This document shows, one piece after another, positions 43,026 to 51,513 of a stretch of DNA of 64,000 bases; position 1 is the stretch's first letter; every line of letters starts with the position of its first letter. The stretch is from the NCBI GenBank assembly GCA_004552305.1, contig SFOX01000025.1, forward strand, positions 1 to 64,000. Reading direction: 5' to 3'. The notes below the pieces were generated by a model. It had not been told where the DNA came from and did no database searches. It saw nothing but the letters and a program-made list of their open reading frames with translations. The DNA is from Subdoligranulum variabile (GTDB taxonomy: Bacteria; Bacillota; Clostridia; Oscillospirales; Ruminococcaceae). A program made the translations under genes and the position numbers.

Positions 43026-44861
43026 TTAGACTTCGTGGAAGTCGGCGTCAACGGCGCCGTCATTGCTGGGCTGGGCACCGGGCTGGGCACCGGGCTGCGC
43101 GCCGGGCTGTGCGCCCTGCTGTGCCTGTGCCGCCTGCTGGTAGACCTTCTCGCTGATGGCGTAGAAAGCCTTCTGCAGCTCATCCTGCTTTGCCTTGATG
43201 TCGTCGATGCTGCCGGACTTCAGGGCTTCCTTCAGGGCAGACAGCTTGGTTTCGACCTCGCTCTTTTCCTCGGCGGAAACCTTGTCGCCGAACTCACCCA
43301 GAGCCTTCTCGGTCTGGAACACCATCTGGTCGGCACCGTTGCGCACGTCGATCTCCTCGCGGCGCTTCTTGTCCTCGGCGGCATACTGCTCGGCGTCCTT
43401 GACAGCCTTATCGATGTCGTCCTTGCTCATATTGGTGGAAGCGGTGATGGTGATGCTCTGCTCCTTGCCGGTGCCGAGATCCTTGGCGCTTACATGGACA
43501 ATGCCGTTGGCGTCGATATCAAAGGTAACTTCGATCTGAGGTACGCCGCGGGGTGCCGGGGCGATGCCGTCGAGGTGGAAGGTTCCCAGACTCTTGTTGT
43601 CCTTGGCAAACTCACGCTCGCCCTGCAGAACGTTGACCTCAACGCTGGGCTGGTTGTCCGCAGCGGTGGAGAACACCTGGCTCTTCTTGGTGGGGATGGT
43701 GGTGTTGCGGTCGATGATCTTGGTGCAGACGCCGCCCAAGGTCTCGATGCCGAGGCTCAGGGGGGTGACATCCAGCAGCAGCAGACCGGTCTTGTCGCCG
43801 TTCAGCACGCCGCCCTGAATGGCAGCACCGACAGCCACGCACTCATCGGGGTTGATGCCCTTGAACGGCTCGCAGCCCAGCTCCTTCTTGACCGCGTCAT
43901 AGACAGCGGGGATACGGGTGGAGCCGCCGACCATCAGGACCTTGGACAGATCAGAAGCCTTCAAGCCGGCATCCGACAAAGCCTTGCGGACGGGGGTCAT
44001 GGTGCGCTCGACCAGATCGGCGGTCAGCTCGTTGAACTTGGCGCGGGTCAGCGTCATATCCAAGTGCTTGGGACCGGTGGCGTCGGCGGTGATAAAGGGC
44101 AGGTTGATGTTGGTGGTGGTGGCGCTGGACAGCTCGATCTTTGCCTTCTCGGCAGCTTCCTTCAGGCGCTGGGCAGCCATCTTGTCCTGACGCAGGTCGA
44201 TGTTGTTCTCGCGCTTGAAGTCCTCAGCCATCCAGTCGATGATGCGCTGGTCGAAGTCATCGCCGCCCAGACGGGTATCGCCGTTGGTGGCAAGAACCTC
44301 GGTGACACCGTCGCCCATCTCAATGATGGACACATCGAAGGTGCCGCCGCCCAGGTCGTAGACCATGATCTTCTGGTCGGTTTCCTTATCCACACCGTAA
44401 GCCAGAGCGGCAGCGGTGGGTTCGTTGATGATACGCTTGACGTTCAAGCCGGCGATGGTGCCTGCGTTCTTGGTTGCCTGACGCTGGCTGTCGTTAAAGT
44501 AAGCGGGAACGGTGATGACCGCCTCGGTAACAGGCTCGCCCAGATAAGCCTCGGCGTCAGCCTTCAGCTTGGACAGGATCATAGCGCTGATTTCCTCAGG
44601 GGTGTACTCCTTGCCGCCGGCGTGAACCTTGGTGGCGGTGCCCATCTCACGCTTGATGGAGGAGATGGTGTTTTCGGGGTTGGTGATCGCCTGACGCTTT
44701 GCGACCTGACCGACCAGACGCTCGCCGGTCTTGGTGAAGCCGACAACGGACGGGGTGGTGCGGGCGCCTTCGGCGTTCGCGATGACTACGGGGTCGCCGC
44801 CTTCCATAACGGCGACACAGCTATTGGTGGTGCCAAGGTCAATACCAATGATTTTGCTCAT
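43026..44861 (-). CDS. dnaK: Chaperone protein DnaK (Hsp70)
   Basis: A 611-aa Hsp70. GIDLGTTNSCVAV at the start, the ATPase domain to about 355, the substrate-binding domain and a lid ending in a Gly/Ala/Gln/Pro repeat (AQPGAQPGAQPG) then acidic residues. Length is normal. The gene carries an AGGGAG site and sits between grpE and dnaJ. Confidence 0.98.
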   Translation of the reverse strand: MSKIIGIDLGTTNSCVAVMEGGDPVVIANAEGARTTPSVVGFTKTGERLVGQVAKRQAITNPENTISSIKREMGTATKVHAGGKEYTPEEISAMILSKLKADAEAYLGEPVTEAVITVPAYFNDSQRQATKNAGTIAGLNVKRIINEPTAAALAYGVDKETDQKIMVYDLGGGTFDVSIIEMGDGVTEVLATNGDTRLGGDDFDQRIIDWMAEDFKRENNIDLRQDKMAAQRLKEAAEKAKIELSSATTTNINLPFITADATGPKHLDMTLTRAKFNELTADLVERTMTPVRKALSDAGLKASDLSKVLMVGGSTRIPAVYDAVKKELGCEPFKGINPDECVAVGAAIQGGVLNGDKTGLLLLDVTPLSLGIETLGGVCTKIIDRNTTIPTKKSQVFSTAADNQPSVEVNVLQGEREFAKDNKSLGTFHLDGIAPAPRGVPQIEVTFDIDANGIVHVSAKDLGTGKEQSITITASTNMSKDDIDKAVKDAEQYAAEDKKRREEIDVRNGADQMVFQTEKALGEFGDKVSAEEKSEVETKLSALKEALKSGSIDDIKAKQDELQKAFYAISEKVYQQAAQAQQGAQPGAQPGAQPGAQPSNDGAVDADFHEV

Positions 44862-44947
44862 ACTATAAAACTCCCTTCAAATTCGCTTTGAAAACGGTAG
44901 ATATTTTTTACAATGTATCTGAACGGGTCATACGACCCGGTCATGCT

Positions 44948-45544
44948 TTATTCTGCCACTACCACGGTGGCATGGCGGATGATCTTATCGCCGATCTTGT
45001 AGCCCTTCTGGAAAACCTGCACCACGGTGCCGCTTTCCTGCCCGTCCTGCGGCGGGACCTGCTGCACGGCGTTCATCAGGTTGGGGTCAAAGGGCTGATC
45101 CTGCGCTTCGATCTCGGTGATGTTGAGCTTTTCCAAAGCCTGCCCGGCCTTGTCCAGCGTCATCATCACGCCCTTTTTGTAGTTGTCGTCGGTACAGGCG
45201 GCGTTGGCTGCCATATCCAGCGTGTCGAGGATCCCCAAAATCTGCGTTACCGCGTGGGAAACACCGTCGTTGAATTTCTGGTCTGCCTCGCGCTGGCTGC
45301 GCTTGCGGTAGTTGTCATACTCGGCGGCGGTGCGCAGCAGCTGACTCTTCAGGTCGTCCGCCTTTTTCTCGGCGGCGTCCAGCTTAGCTTCCAGCACAGC
45401 CGTTTCGTGCCGCTTCTTCTCGTGCTTAGGCGCCTTTTCGGGGGCGGGGGCTTCTGCTTCGGTCTTGGCTTCGGTGTTGGCTTCCGTCTTGACCTCGGCA
45501 GTTTCCGGCTCCTGCGCGGCGTTCTTTTTTTCTTCTTGACTCAT
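44948..45544 (-). CDS. grpE: Nucleotide exchange factor GrpE
   Basis: A 198-aa protein with an acidic/Ala/Lys-rich disordered N-terminus (about 1-60), a long coiled coil (about 60-110) and the beta-rich head (DQPFDPNLMNAVQ, GTVVQVFQKGYKIGDKIIRHATVVVAE). It exchanges ADP on DnaK. GGAGG precedes the ATG. Confidence 0.96.
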   Translation of the reverse strand: MSQEEKKNAAQEPETAEVKTEANTEAKTEAEAPAPEKAPKHEKKRHETAVLEAKLDAAEKKADDLKSQLLRTAAEYDNYRKRSQREADQKFNDGVSHAVTQILGILDTLDMAANAACTDDNYKKGVMMTLDKAGQALEKLNITEIEAQDQPFDPNLMNAVQQVPPQDGQESGTVVQVFQKGYKIGDKIIRHATVVVAE

Positions 45545-45564
45545 TGCGGGTCCTCCTTAACCTG

Positions 45565-46578
45565 TTATAGCCCCTGCCCTGCCATACTCTGCCCCAGCTT
45601 AGCGGCAAAGTAGTCAAGGATCGGCAGCAGGCGTTGATATTCCATACGGGTCGAACCGATCAGCGCCACCGAGCCGGTCAGACCGCCGCCCGCCAGATAG
45701 CGCTTGCTTACAATGCAGGCACCCGGCATGGGCGGCTCCAAGTCGCTGCCCAAGGTGGCGGTGATCTTGCCGCCCTCGGAGCGGATCAGCTCGGACGCAG
45801 ACTCGTTGTCGGAAAATATCTCCAGCAGCGCGCCGAGGTTTTGGCGAACCTCCGGCATTTTTGCCAGATACTGCGCACCCTCTAAGTAGGCTTGGCTGCT
45901 GGTGGTGACCAGCGCCTGCGCTGCCATAACCACGGGTGCCAGCCGCTGCCCGGCTGCCAGCACCATGCTGGCGGTCAGCATCGGGCTGAGGTCCTGCGGT
46001 GCCACAAAGGTAAGACCGCGGTTTAAAAGCTGCGCCAGACTGGCGGCATCATCGCGGGAAAGCCCGGTGTCCACCCGCGCCACGCGGGTACGCACACCGC
46101 CGGCACTGGTGACTGCCAGCACGGCGGCGGAGTAGCGCCCCACCTGCACGACCTCAAAGTGGGCAATGCATAGGTCCGGCGCCTGCGGCGTGGTGGCGGC
46201 TGCGGCGCAGCCGGTCAAATCTGCCAGGCTGCGGGCGGCGGCGGGAACGAGCTTTTCCGGCTCGGCGTCCATATCGGCAAACAGCGCGTCGATGTGGCGG
46301 CGATCCGCTTCATTTAAAGGGGTGGTGTCGGGCGCTTCGATCAGGTGGTCCAGATAGTAGCGATACCCCTGTGTGCTGGGTACCCGCCCGGCGCTGGTGT
46401 GGGGCTGCTCCAGCAGACCCAGCTTGGTCAGCGCCGCCATCTCGTTGCGCAGTGTCGCGCTGGACAGTGCCATATCAAAGTAGCTTGCCAAAAGACCGGA
46501 GCCTACCGGCTCGCCCTCGTTGGCATACAGGGCAACAATGGCTTCTAATATACGCTGCTTGCGTGCATCCATTGCCAA
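45565..46578 (-). CDS. hrcA: Heat-inducible transcription repressor HrcA
   Basis: A 337-aa winged-helix repressor that binds CIRCE. I place the start at TTG (46578): AAAAGGAG lies 9 bases upstream and the protein then begins as the family does (M-x-M-x-x-R-K-x-R-I-L). The ATG at 46587 directly abuts the Shine-Dalgarno, which makes it unlikely. HrcA is first in the operon and represses its own promoter. Confidence 0.93.
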   Translation of the reverse strand: MAMDARKQRILEAIVALYANEGEPVGSGLLASYFDMALSSATLRNEMAALTKLGLLEQPHTSAGRVPSTQGYRYYLDHLIEAPDTTPLNEADRRHIDALFADMDAEPEKLVPAAARSLADLTGCAAAATTPQAPDLCIAHFEVVQVGRYSAAVLAVTSAGGVRTRVARVDTGLSRDDAASLAQLLNRGLTFVAPQDLSPMLTASMVLAAGQRLAPVVMAAQALVTTSSQAYLEGAQYLAKMPEVRQNLGALLEIFSDNESASELIRSEGGKITATLGSDLEPPMPGACIVSKRYLAGGGLTGSVALIGSTRMEYQRLLPILDYFAAKLGQSMAGQGL

Positions 46579-46614
46579 CCTGCTCATCTCCTTTTGCTGT
46601 GTGTCACTGTTTGC

Positions 46615-46641
46615 TTAGCACTCTTTATCTCTGAGTGCTAA
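46615..46641. promoter_or_regulatory. CIRCE operator
   Basis: TTAGCACTC-N9-GAGTGCTAA, a perfect CIRCE, immediately upstream of hrcA and just after the -10 box. It predicts HrcA/GroEL-dependent heat-shock control of hrcA-grpE-dnaK-dnaJ. Confidence 0.98.
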
Positions 46642-46645
46642 GTTT

Positions 46646-46673
46646 ATTATATGCCCATTTTTCAAATAGTCAA
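46646..46673 (-). promoter_or_regulatory. Promoter of the hrcA-grpE-dnaK-dnaJ operon
   Basis: TTGACT (46668-46673) and TATAAT (46646-46651) on the minus strand, 16 bases apart, abutting CIRCE. Confidence 0.9.
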
Positions 46674-46819
46674 GAGGTTTTTCCAAAGATTTTTCAAGTT
46701 TAACAGTTTCGTCACAAACGGTCGTTCCCGGCACGGTTGACTTTGCGGGAAAAGGGGTCGTATACTTATATAGAAAGCCTGTCCGCAAACGCAATGGGAA
46801 GGTTGCGAACTTCCGGCGG

Positions 46820-47016
46820 GTTTGTAGGGGCGGGGCGTGCCCCGCCCCTACAAAGGTCAATTGCGAACTATTGGCAGGTTTGTAGGGAACGGTCTTGACC
46901 GTTCCGTGCAGCCTAGCCGATAGCGTGATATATCGGGAAATAGCGCGCCGTTCGGCGCGATTTTATGCGCTGCGCGCAGCCAGCGGTACGGCGCGGTCAA
47001 GACACGCGCCCTACAT
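46820..47016. repeat. Palindromic-arm repeats with variant arms
   Basis: Holds a GGGCGGGGCGTGCCCCGCCC arm near 46828-46851 and a longer two-armed element (46882-47014, 133 bp) whose left arm is GAACGGTCTTGACCGTTC and whose right half reads GCGCGGTCAAGACACGCGCC before CCCTAC. Same outer framework as the 91-bp elements, different cores. The 46674-47086 gap has no gene. Confidence 0.7.
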
Positions 47017-47067
47017 TACTACCCGAAAAAGGGATTTTTAACAATTCGACTTATACGGGGTCATTCT

Positions 47068-47084
47068 GCCCCGCACAGCGGGGC
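47068..47084 (-). terminator. Hairpin after spoVT
   Basis: A 7-bp GC stem (GCCCCGC/GCGGGGC) with a 3-base loop directly follows the stop codon on the minus strand, but the T-run is poor, so termination may be partial. Confidence 0.4.
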
Positions 47085-47086
47085 TG

Positions 47087-47632
47087 CTATTCCAGACATT
47101 TTGCCAAGAACGCTGCCGCCGTGCTGATGGCTGCCGCCGCCTCCGGTGCAGCGGGCGGTGCCTTTTCGCTGCCCGGCAGCAGCACCCCGCCCTCGACATC
47201 GCCCCGCACCACAATGGGCGCGGCGCACAAAATGCGGCGGTCCGCGCGCTCGCACAGCCGCAGGTCGGCGCTCTCCGCGCGCGCCCGATAGACACGCCGC
47301 GCCGCCAGCAGATGCTCGACCTCCGGCGAAACCGCACACCCTACCAGCGCCGACACCTCGCTTTTGGGCAGCCCCGCCGCCGCGATGATGCTGCCCCGGT
47401 CACAGACCACGACCGCGCAGCCCAGACTTTTTGCCAGCACGGCGGCGTAATCCCCCGCCAACTGCCCCAGCCCGCCCAGCGGCGAATACTTTTTAAATAC
47501 GACCTCGCCATCGGCGGCGGCAAAAATTTCCAGCGCGTCACCTTCACGGATGTGCTGCGTTTTCCGTATCTCCTTGGGGATGACAATGCGTCCCAAATCG
47601 TCGATGCGACGTACAATTCCTGTGGATTTCAT
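47087..47632 (-). CDS. spoVT: Stage V sporulation protein T, AbrB-type regulator
   Basis: A 181-aa regulator. The N-terminal swapped-hairpin AbrB/SpoVT domain (MKSTGIVRRIDDLGRIVIPKEIRK) binds DNA, and the C-terminal GAF domain (about 55-181) senses an unknown signal. SpoVT tunes sigma-G genes in the forespore. AAGGGGA precedes the ATG. The C-terminus is shifted toward Arg/Ala and is less conserved. Confidence 0.93.
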   Translation of the reverse strand: MKSTGIVRRIDDLGRIVIPKEIRKTQHIREGDALEIFAAADGEVVFKKYSPLGGLGQLAGDYAAVLAKSLGCAVVVCDRGSIIAAAGLPKSEVSALVGCAVSPEVEHLLAARRVYRARAESADLRLCERADRRILCAAPIVVRGDVEGGVLLPGSEKAPPAAPEAAAAISTAAAFLAKCLE

Positions 47633-47705
47633 AGCAATTCCCCTTCCCTTTTGTTTATGGTAGTATTTGTAAATCTTGCCTTTTTATACCGGAAAGGAGC
47701 GCCCT

Positions 47706-48176
47706 ATGCTGCAAACCACCCTCTGCTATTTGGAAAAAGACGGCTGCTATCTGATGCTGCACCGCATAAAAAAGAAGAAGGACGTCAACCACGACAAATG
47801 GGTGGGCGTCGGCGGCAAGTTTGAGCCGGGCGAGGACGCCCTTGCCTGCGTGCTGCGCGAAACGCGCGAGGAAACCGGCTTCACCCTGCAAAACCCGGCG
47901 TACCGGGGCATCGTGGATTTTTACGCCCCGCCGTGGCCCAGCGAGCGGATGCACCTGTTTACCTGCACCGATTTTTGCGGCGAGCTGATCGACTGCAACG
48001 AAGGCGCGCTGGAATGGGTACCCAAGGCGGATGTGCTGCAGCTGCCCATCTGGCAGGGGGACAAGCTGTTTTTTCAATTATTAAACGATAATGCGCCGTT
48101 TTTTCATTTAGAGCTGTACTATGACGGCGACACGCTGACCCGCGCCGTGCTGGACAGTACGGAACTGCCGTTGTAA
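47706..48176 (+). CDS. NUDIX hydrolase (8-oxo-dGTP diphosphatase-like)
   Basis: A 156-aa protein. The Nudix box is complete (GGKFEPGED...RETREETGF). ATG at 47706 has AAAGGAG. It starts MLQTTLCYLEKDGCYLMLHR, as in MutT/YtkD-type enzymes that clean oxidised dNTPs. The true substrate is not certain. It is divergent from spoVT. Confidence 0.9.
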   Translation: MLQTTLCYLEKDGCYLMLHRIKKKKDVNHDKWVGVGGKFEPGEDALACVLRETREETGFTLQNPAYRGIVDFYAPPWPSERMHLFTCTDFCGELIDCNEGALEWVPKADVLQLPIWQGDKLFFQLLNDNAPFFHLELYYDGDTLTRAVLDSTELPL

Positions 48177-48267
48177 AATAGGATTGCATTTTCGCGCCGC
48201 AACGCATCTTTTTTGCGCTATTTTCTGTTTTTGAAACTTTCCCCTTTTCAACTGTCGAAAACCGTGG

Positions 48268-48318
48268 TATAATGGCACCCAGTGTGTCAAGGCTCTGTTG
48301 AGCCACCTGTGACACAAA
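48268..48318 (+). promoter_or_regulatory. Possible promoter and leader hairpin of the symporter gene
   Basis: TATAAT (48268-48273) with a weak TTTTCA 17 bases before it. Downstream, GTGTCA and TGACAC close a hairpin whose core is GGCTC-TGTT-GAGCC. This could be a stability element or protein-binding site in the leader. Confidence 0.45.
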
Positions 48319-48353
48319 ACAGTAAAATTGAATCATTTTCGGGGTGGTACAAG

Positions 48354-49703
48354 ATGAAAAAAGACAGTTCTAACAGATTGGCCTTTAAAATGATGCTTGC
48401 CATGCTGCTGGGTCTTGCATGCGGTGTCGGTTTGATTGCCCTGCGCGAAACCCTGAACGCCAACGGCGGGCAGGAAACCTGGCAGTTCATCAATTCCATT
48501 TTCTTTGCCGATATCAGCGTTGCCGGCAACGAAACCGCGCTGGGTCTGTTCTATTTGGTCGGACAGCTGTTTGTCCGTTCCCTGCAGCTGATCATTGTCC
48601 CGATGGTGTTCTGCTCCATTGTGCTGGCTATGGTGCGCATTTCCGATTCCCGCAAGCTGGGTCGTTTGTCCACCAAGACGCTGGGCTGCTTCTTTTTGAC
48701 CACCGCCGTTTCCCTGCTGATTGCCGGTGTCGTGGGCTATGTGGCTTACAAGCTGGGCGCATTCTCCCACACCGAGCTGGGCGATGTCACCGCCTCGACC
48801 GGCTCGACCGGCTCCAACCCGCTGATGATCGTGCTGAACGCCGTGCCGAACAACCTGACCGCCGCCTTCTCCAACAACGGCGGCGTGCTGGCGATCGTTG
48901 TGGTTGCCGTGACCGTGGGCATTGTCATCAACAATTCCGACAAGGAATTTGACGTGCTGATCCGCCTGTGCGACGAAACCTCCGCCATCATCACCGGTCT
49001 TTTGTCCATCATTGTCAACAAGTTCGGTCCCATTGCCATTTTCTGCCTGCTGACCCGCACCTTTGCCGCTTACGGCATCAACTACCTGACCCCTGCGCTG
49101 GCGTATGTCTGCATCACCGTTGTGCTGCTGCTGGTCGTGCTGGTTGTGGGCTACGGTCTGTTTGTGCGCATCACCACCGGTATGAGCGGCTTGACCTTTG
49201 TCAAGAAGATCGCCAAGGTCGCTATGTTCGGCTTCTCGACCTCCAGCTCTGCCGCCACCCTGCCGCTGAACCTCCAGACCACCACGGAGGAGCTGGGCGT
49301 GGACGAGGAGGTCGCCTCCTTCGTGCTGCCCCTGGGTATGACCGTCAATATGGACGGCACCGCCATTATGCAGGTTATTGCCGCCATCTTTATTGCCACC
49401 TGCGGCGGCTATGAGGTCACCTTCGGTTCCATCTTTATGATCGGTGTGCTGGCGCTGGTTGCGTCCATCGGCACGCCCGCCGCCCCCGGTGCCGGCGCTG
49501 TGATTCTGTTCACCATCCTGTCCGGTATGGGCTACGGCAACGATATGGCGCTGATGGCATACACCATCATTCTGGCGATCAACCGCCCCATTGAGATGCT
49601 GGTCACCTCGCTGAATGTCGTCGGCGACGCTGCCTGCTCCATCGCCGTTGCCAACAGCGAAGGGCAGTTGAACAAAGAGGTATTTAATAAGGTAGCTGAA
49701 TAA
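48354..49703 (+). CDS. Dicarboxylate/amino acid:cation symporter (DAACS family)
   Basis: A 449-aa membrane transporter with eight helices plus two re-entrant hairpins. Family hallmarks are the Ser-rich loop FSTSSSAATLPL and LGMTVNMDGTAIMQ (the NMDGT sodium site). It imports glutamate, aspartate or C4-dicarboxylates with sodium or protons. The Shine-Dalgarno is weak. It is followed by the hairpin at 49754. Confidence 0.93.
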   Translation: MKKDSSNRLAFKMMLAMLLGLACGVGLIALRETLNANGGQETWQFINSIFFADISVAGNETALGLFYLVGQLFVRSLQLIIVPMVFCSIVLAMVRISDSRKLGRLSTKTLGCFFLTTAVSLLIAGVVGYVAYKLGAFSHTELGDVTASTGSTGSNPLMIVLNAVPNNLTAAFSNNGGVLAIVVVAVTVGIVINNSDKEFDVLIRLCDETSAIITGLLSIIVNKFGPIAIFCLLTRTFAAYGINYLTPALAYVCITVVLLLVVLVVGYGLFVRITTGMSGLTFVKKIAKVAMFGFSTSSSAATLPLNLQTTTEELGVDEEVASFVLPLGMTVNMDGTAIMQVIAAIFIATCGGYEVTFGSIFMIGVLALVASIGTPAAPGAGAVILFTILSGMGYGNDMALMAYTIILAINRPIEMLVTSLNVVGDAACSIAVANSEGQLNKEVFNKVAE

Positions 49704-49716
49704 GATTCTCAGCGTT

Positions 49717-49781
49717 GAGAGTTGAGAGTTTAGAGTTGAGAGTTTAGATAAGGTGTGCCCGCGCAAGCGGGCACATTTTTT
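49717..49781 (+). terminator. Heptamer repeats and terminator after the symporter gene
   Basis: Tandem TTGAGAG/TTTAGAG heptamers (about 49717-49748) precede TGTGCCCGC (49754-49762) pairing with GCGGGCACA (49767-49775) around GCAA, followed by TTTTTT. The hairpin is a variant of those at 14267 and 58311. Confidence 0.75.
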
Positions 49782-49801
49782 ATTGGGTGATACGCCGGGC
49801 A

Positions 49802-49917
49802 AGCCTTCTCCCTTGGGGAGAAGGTGGCGCGCCTGCGCGCCGGATGAGGGGCAAATGTCCGGCAGACTCCCCCTCATCCGTCACCTGCGGTGACAGCTTC
49901 CCCCAAAGGGGGAAGCC
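49802..49917. repeat. Nested-hairpin repeat (R2), full copy
   Basis: A copy of the element at 14087-14206: CTTCTCCC/GGGAGAAG, GCGCGC stem, GGATGAGGGG paired with CCCCTCATCC, GTCACCTGCGGTGAC, CTTCCCCC/GGGGGAAG. It lies between the symporter terminator and the oadB promoter. Confidence 0.8.
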
Positions 49918-49970
49918 TTGCGTTGCCGCCCCGGGCGACCGTCAAATCGCCGTAAATCCGGCAATTTCTC

Positions 49971-49999
49971 TTTACAACCGCACGGCGGTCTGCTATAAT
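49971..49999 (+). promoter_or_regulatory. Promoter of the oadB leader
   Basis: TTTACA (49971-49976) and TATAAT (49994-49999) are 17 bases apart, placing the transcript start near 50006 and leaving a ~170-base leader. Confidence 0.9.
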
Positions 50000-50005
50000 A
50001 GGCAC

Positions 50006-50176
50006 AGATAAAAGGGAGTAAAGGGCAGTTCCGCTGTGGCGGGCTGCTGCATAGCAGCGTCATCACGGCAAAAATGCCCGGTGCTATGTGTTCGCTTGAG
50101 ACTTTTGTCGCAGATATTTGCTGCGGCAGGGGTCTTTTTTTCTTGCCGCAAAATCTTGGAGGAGGCAAGAGAACCT
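50006..50176 (+). ncRNA. Structured 5' leader of oadB: three-way junction plus intrinsic terminator, candidate riboswitch
   Basis: P1 GGGCA/TGCCC (50023-50027 with 50075-50079) closes a junction with P2 CCGC-TGTG-GCGG (50031-50042) and P3 GCTGCT-GCAT-AGCAGC (50043-50058). A 16-base A-rich strand (50059-50074) is left unpaired. CATAGCA (50050-50056) in P3 can instead pair with TGCTATG (50082-50088), so two folds compete. A 15-bp terminator stem (50099-50113 with 50121-50135) with seven T (50135-50141) follows, ahead of the oadB ribosome site. This is the plan of a transcriptional riboswitch. I do not recognise a known class; the ligand is unknown. Confidence 0.7.
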
Positions 50177-51307
50177 ATGGATTTTCTGAACACATTTGCC
50201 GCGTTGTTTTCCAACTTCGGCAACCTGACATGGCAGATGGTCGTGATGTGGGGCATCGGCGCGCTGCTGATTTACCTGGCCATCGCCAAAAAAATGGAAC
50301 CCAGCCTGCTGCTGCCGATGGGCTTCGGCGCCATTTTGGTCAACCTGCCGCTGTCGGGCGCCATCACGCAGGGCGACACGGTGGGACCCATCTCGGCGCT
50401 GTTTGACGCCGGTATGTCCAACGAGCTGTTTCCCCTGCTGCTGTTCATCGGCATCGGCGCGATGATCGACTTTGGTCCGCTGCTGGAAAAGCCGTGGCTG
50501 ATGCTTTTCGGCGCAGCGGCGCAGTTCGGCATCTTTTTCACGCTGTTTCTGGCGGGCTTTTTCTTTGACATCCAGGACGCCGCGTCCATCGCCGTGATCG
50601 GCGCAGCGGACGGCCCCACGGCAATTTTTGTCGCCAACACGCTGAATTCGCAGTATCTGGGCGCCATTATGGTGGCTGCCTACAGCTATATGGCGCTGGT
50701 GCCGATCGTGCAGCCGCCGGTCATCCGGCTGCTGACCACCCGGAAGGAGCGCCGCATCCGTATGGCGTACCAGAAGGGCAACGTCAGCCAGCTGACCAAG
50801 ATTTTGTTCCCCGTGGTCGTCACCGTGATTGCCGGTATGGTCGCCCCTGCCAGCGTGGCGCTGGTCGGTTTTTTGATGTTCGGCAATCTGCTGCGCGAGT
50901 GCGGCGTGCTGAACGCCCTGAGCGAAACCGCCCAGAATGTGCTTGCCAACCTGATCACCATTGTGCTGGGCTTGACGGTCGCCGGGCAGATGACCGCCGA
51001 CAAGTTCGTGCGCCCCGACACGCTGCTGATCCTGGCGCTGGGCTTGGTCGCCTTTGTGTTTGACACGGCGGGCGGCGTGCTGTTTGCCAAGCTGCTGAAC
51101 CTCTTCCTGCCCGAGGATAAAAAGCTGAACCCGATGATCGGCGCGGCGGGCATTTCCGCCTTCCCGATGAGCGGGCGCGTTGTCAATAAGATGGGTCTTG
51201 AGGAGGACAACCAGAATTTCCTGCTGATGTATTCCATCAGCGTGAATGTTTCGGGGCAGATCGCGTCGGTCATTGCCGGCGGCTTGATTCTGACCCTGAT
51301 GGCGTAA
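50177..51307 (+). CDS. oadB: Sodium-pumping carboxylate decarboxylase beta subunit
   Basis: A 376-aa integral membrane protein. It matches the OadB/GcdB/MmdB beta subunit: many helices, GAADGPTAIFVANTL, and conserved Asp residues of the sodium channel. This subunit couples decarboxylation of a biotin-bound carboxyl group to export of sodium. The ATG at 50177 follows GGAGG. The next gene is a tiny gamma-like subunit, but no carboxyltransferase alpha subunit or biotin carrier is in the window. Whether the substrate is oxaloacetate, methylmalonyl-CoA or glutaconyl-CoA cannot be told. Confidence 0.9.
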   Translation: MDFLNTFAALFSNFGNLTWQMVVMWGIGALLIYLAIAKKMEPSLLLPMGFGAILVNLPLSGAITQGDTVGPISALFDAGMSNELFPLLLFIGIGAMIDFGPLLEKPWLMLFGAAAQFGIFFTLFLAGFFFDIQDAASIAVIGAADGPTAIFVANTLNSQYLGAIMVAAYSYMALVPIVQPPVIRLLTTRKERRIRMAYQKGNVSQLTKILFPVVVTVIAGMVAPASVALVGFLMFGNLLRECGVLNALSETAQNVLANLITIVLGLTVAGQMTADKFVRPDTLLILALGLVAFVFDTAGGVLFAKLLNLFLPEDKKLNPMIGAAGISAFPMSGRVVNKMGLEEDNQNFLLMYSISVNVSGQIASVIAGGLILTLMA

Positions 51308-51317
51308 GGAGGTACCT

Positions 51318-51446
51318 ATGCTGCATCTTTCTTCTTGGATGACCACCCTGCCGATGATGGTGATCGGTATGGTGGGCGTGATTTTGGTCATCGGCGTTGT
51401 GGTCCTGGCGGTTATGCTGCTGAACCGGCTGACCTCCGGCAAATAA
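51318..51446 (+). CDS. Small OadG-like gamma subunit, 42 aa
   Basis: ATG at 51318 with AAGGAGG 7 bases upstream and a stop at 51444-51446. The product is a single membrane helix with a short N-terminal segment (MLHLSSWMTTLPMMVIGMVG at the start) and a Leu/Asn/Arg end. The MVIGMVGVILVIG core matches the helix of OadG/gamma subunits that anchor the decarboxylase complex. It lies 10 bases after oadB. It is shorter than typical OadG (about 80 aa) and lacks the usual C-terminal zinc-binding tail. Confidence 0.8.
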   Translation: MLHLSSWMTTLPMMVIGMVGVILVIGVVVLAVMLLNRLTSGK

Positions 51447-51461
51447 TTTTTGCAACCGAAA

Positions 51462-51492
51462 AGCTCGGCAGTACAAATTGTACTGCCGGGCT
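51462..51492. terminator. Bidirectional terminator between oadB-G and the SDR gene
   Basis: A 13-bp stem (51462-51474 with 51480-51492; one G-T) with a 5-base loop, TTTG on the plus side and TTTTCGG on the minus side, between convergent genes. Confidence 0.8.
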
Positions 51493-51513
51493 TTGTTTAT
51501 TCAATTTGTAATA

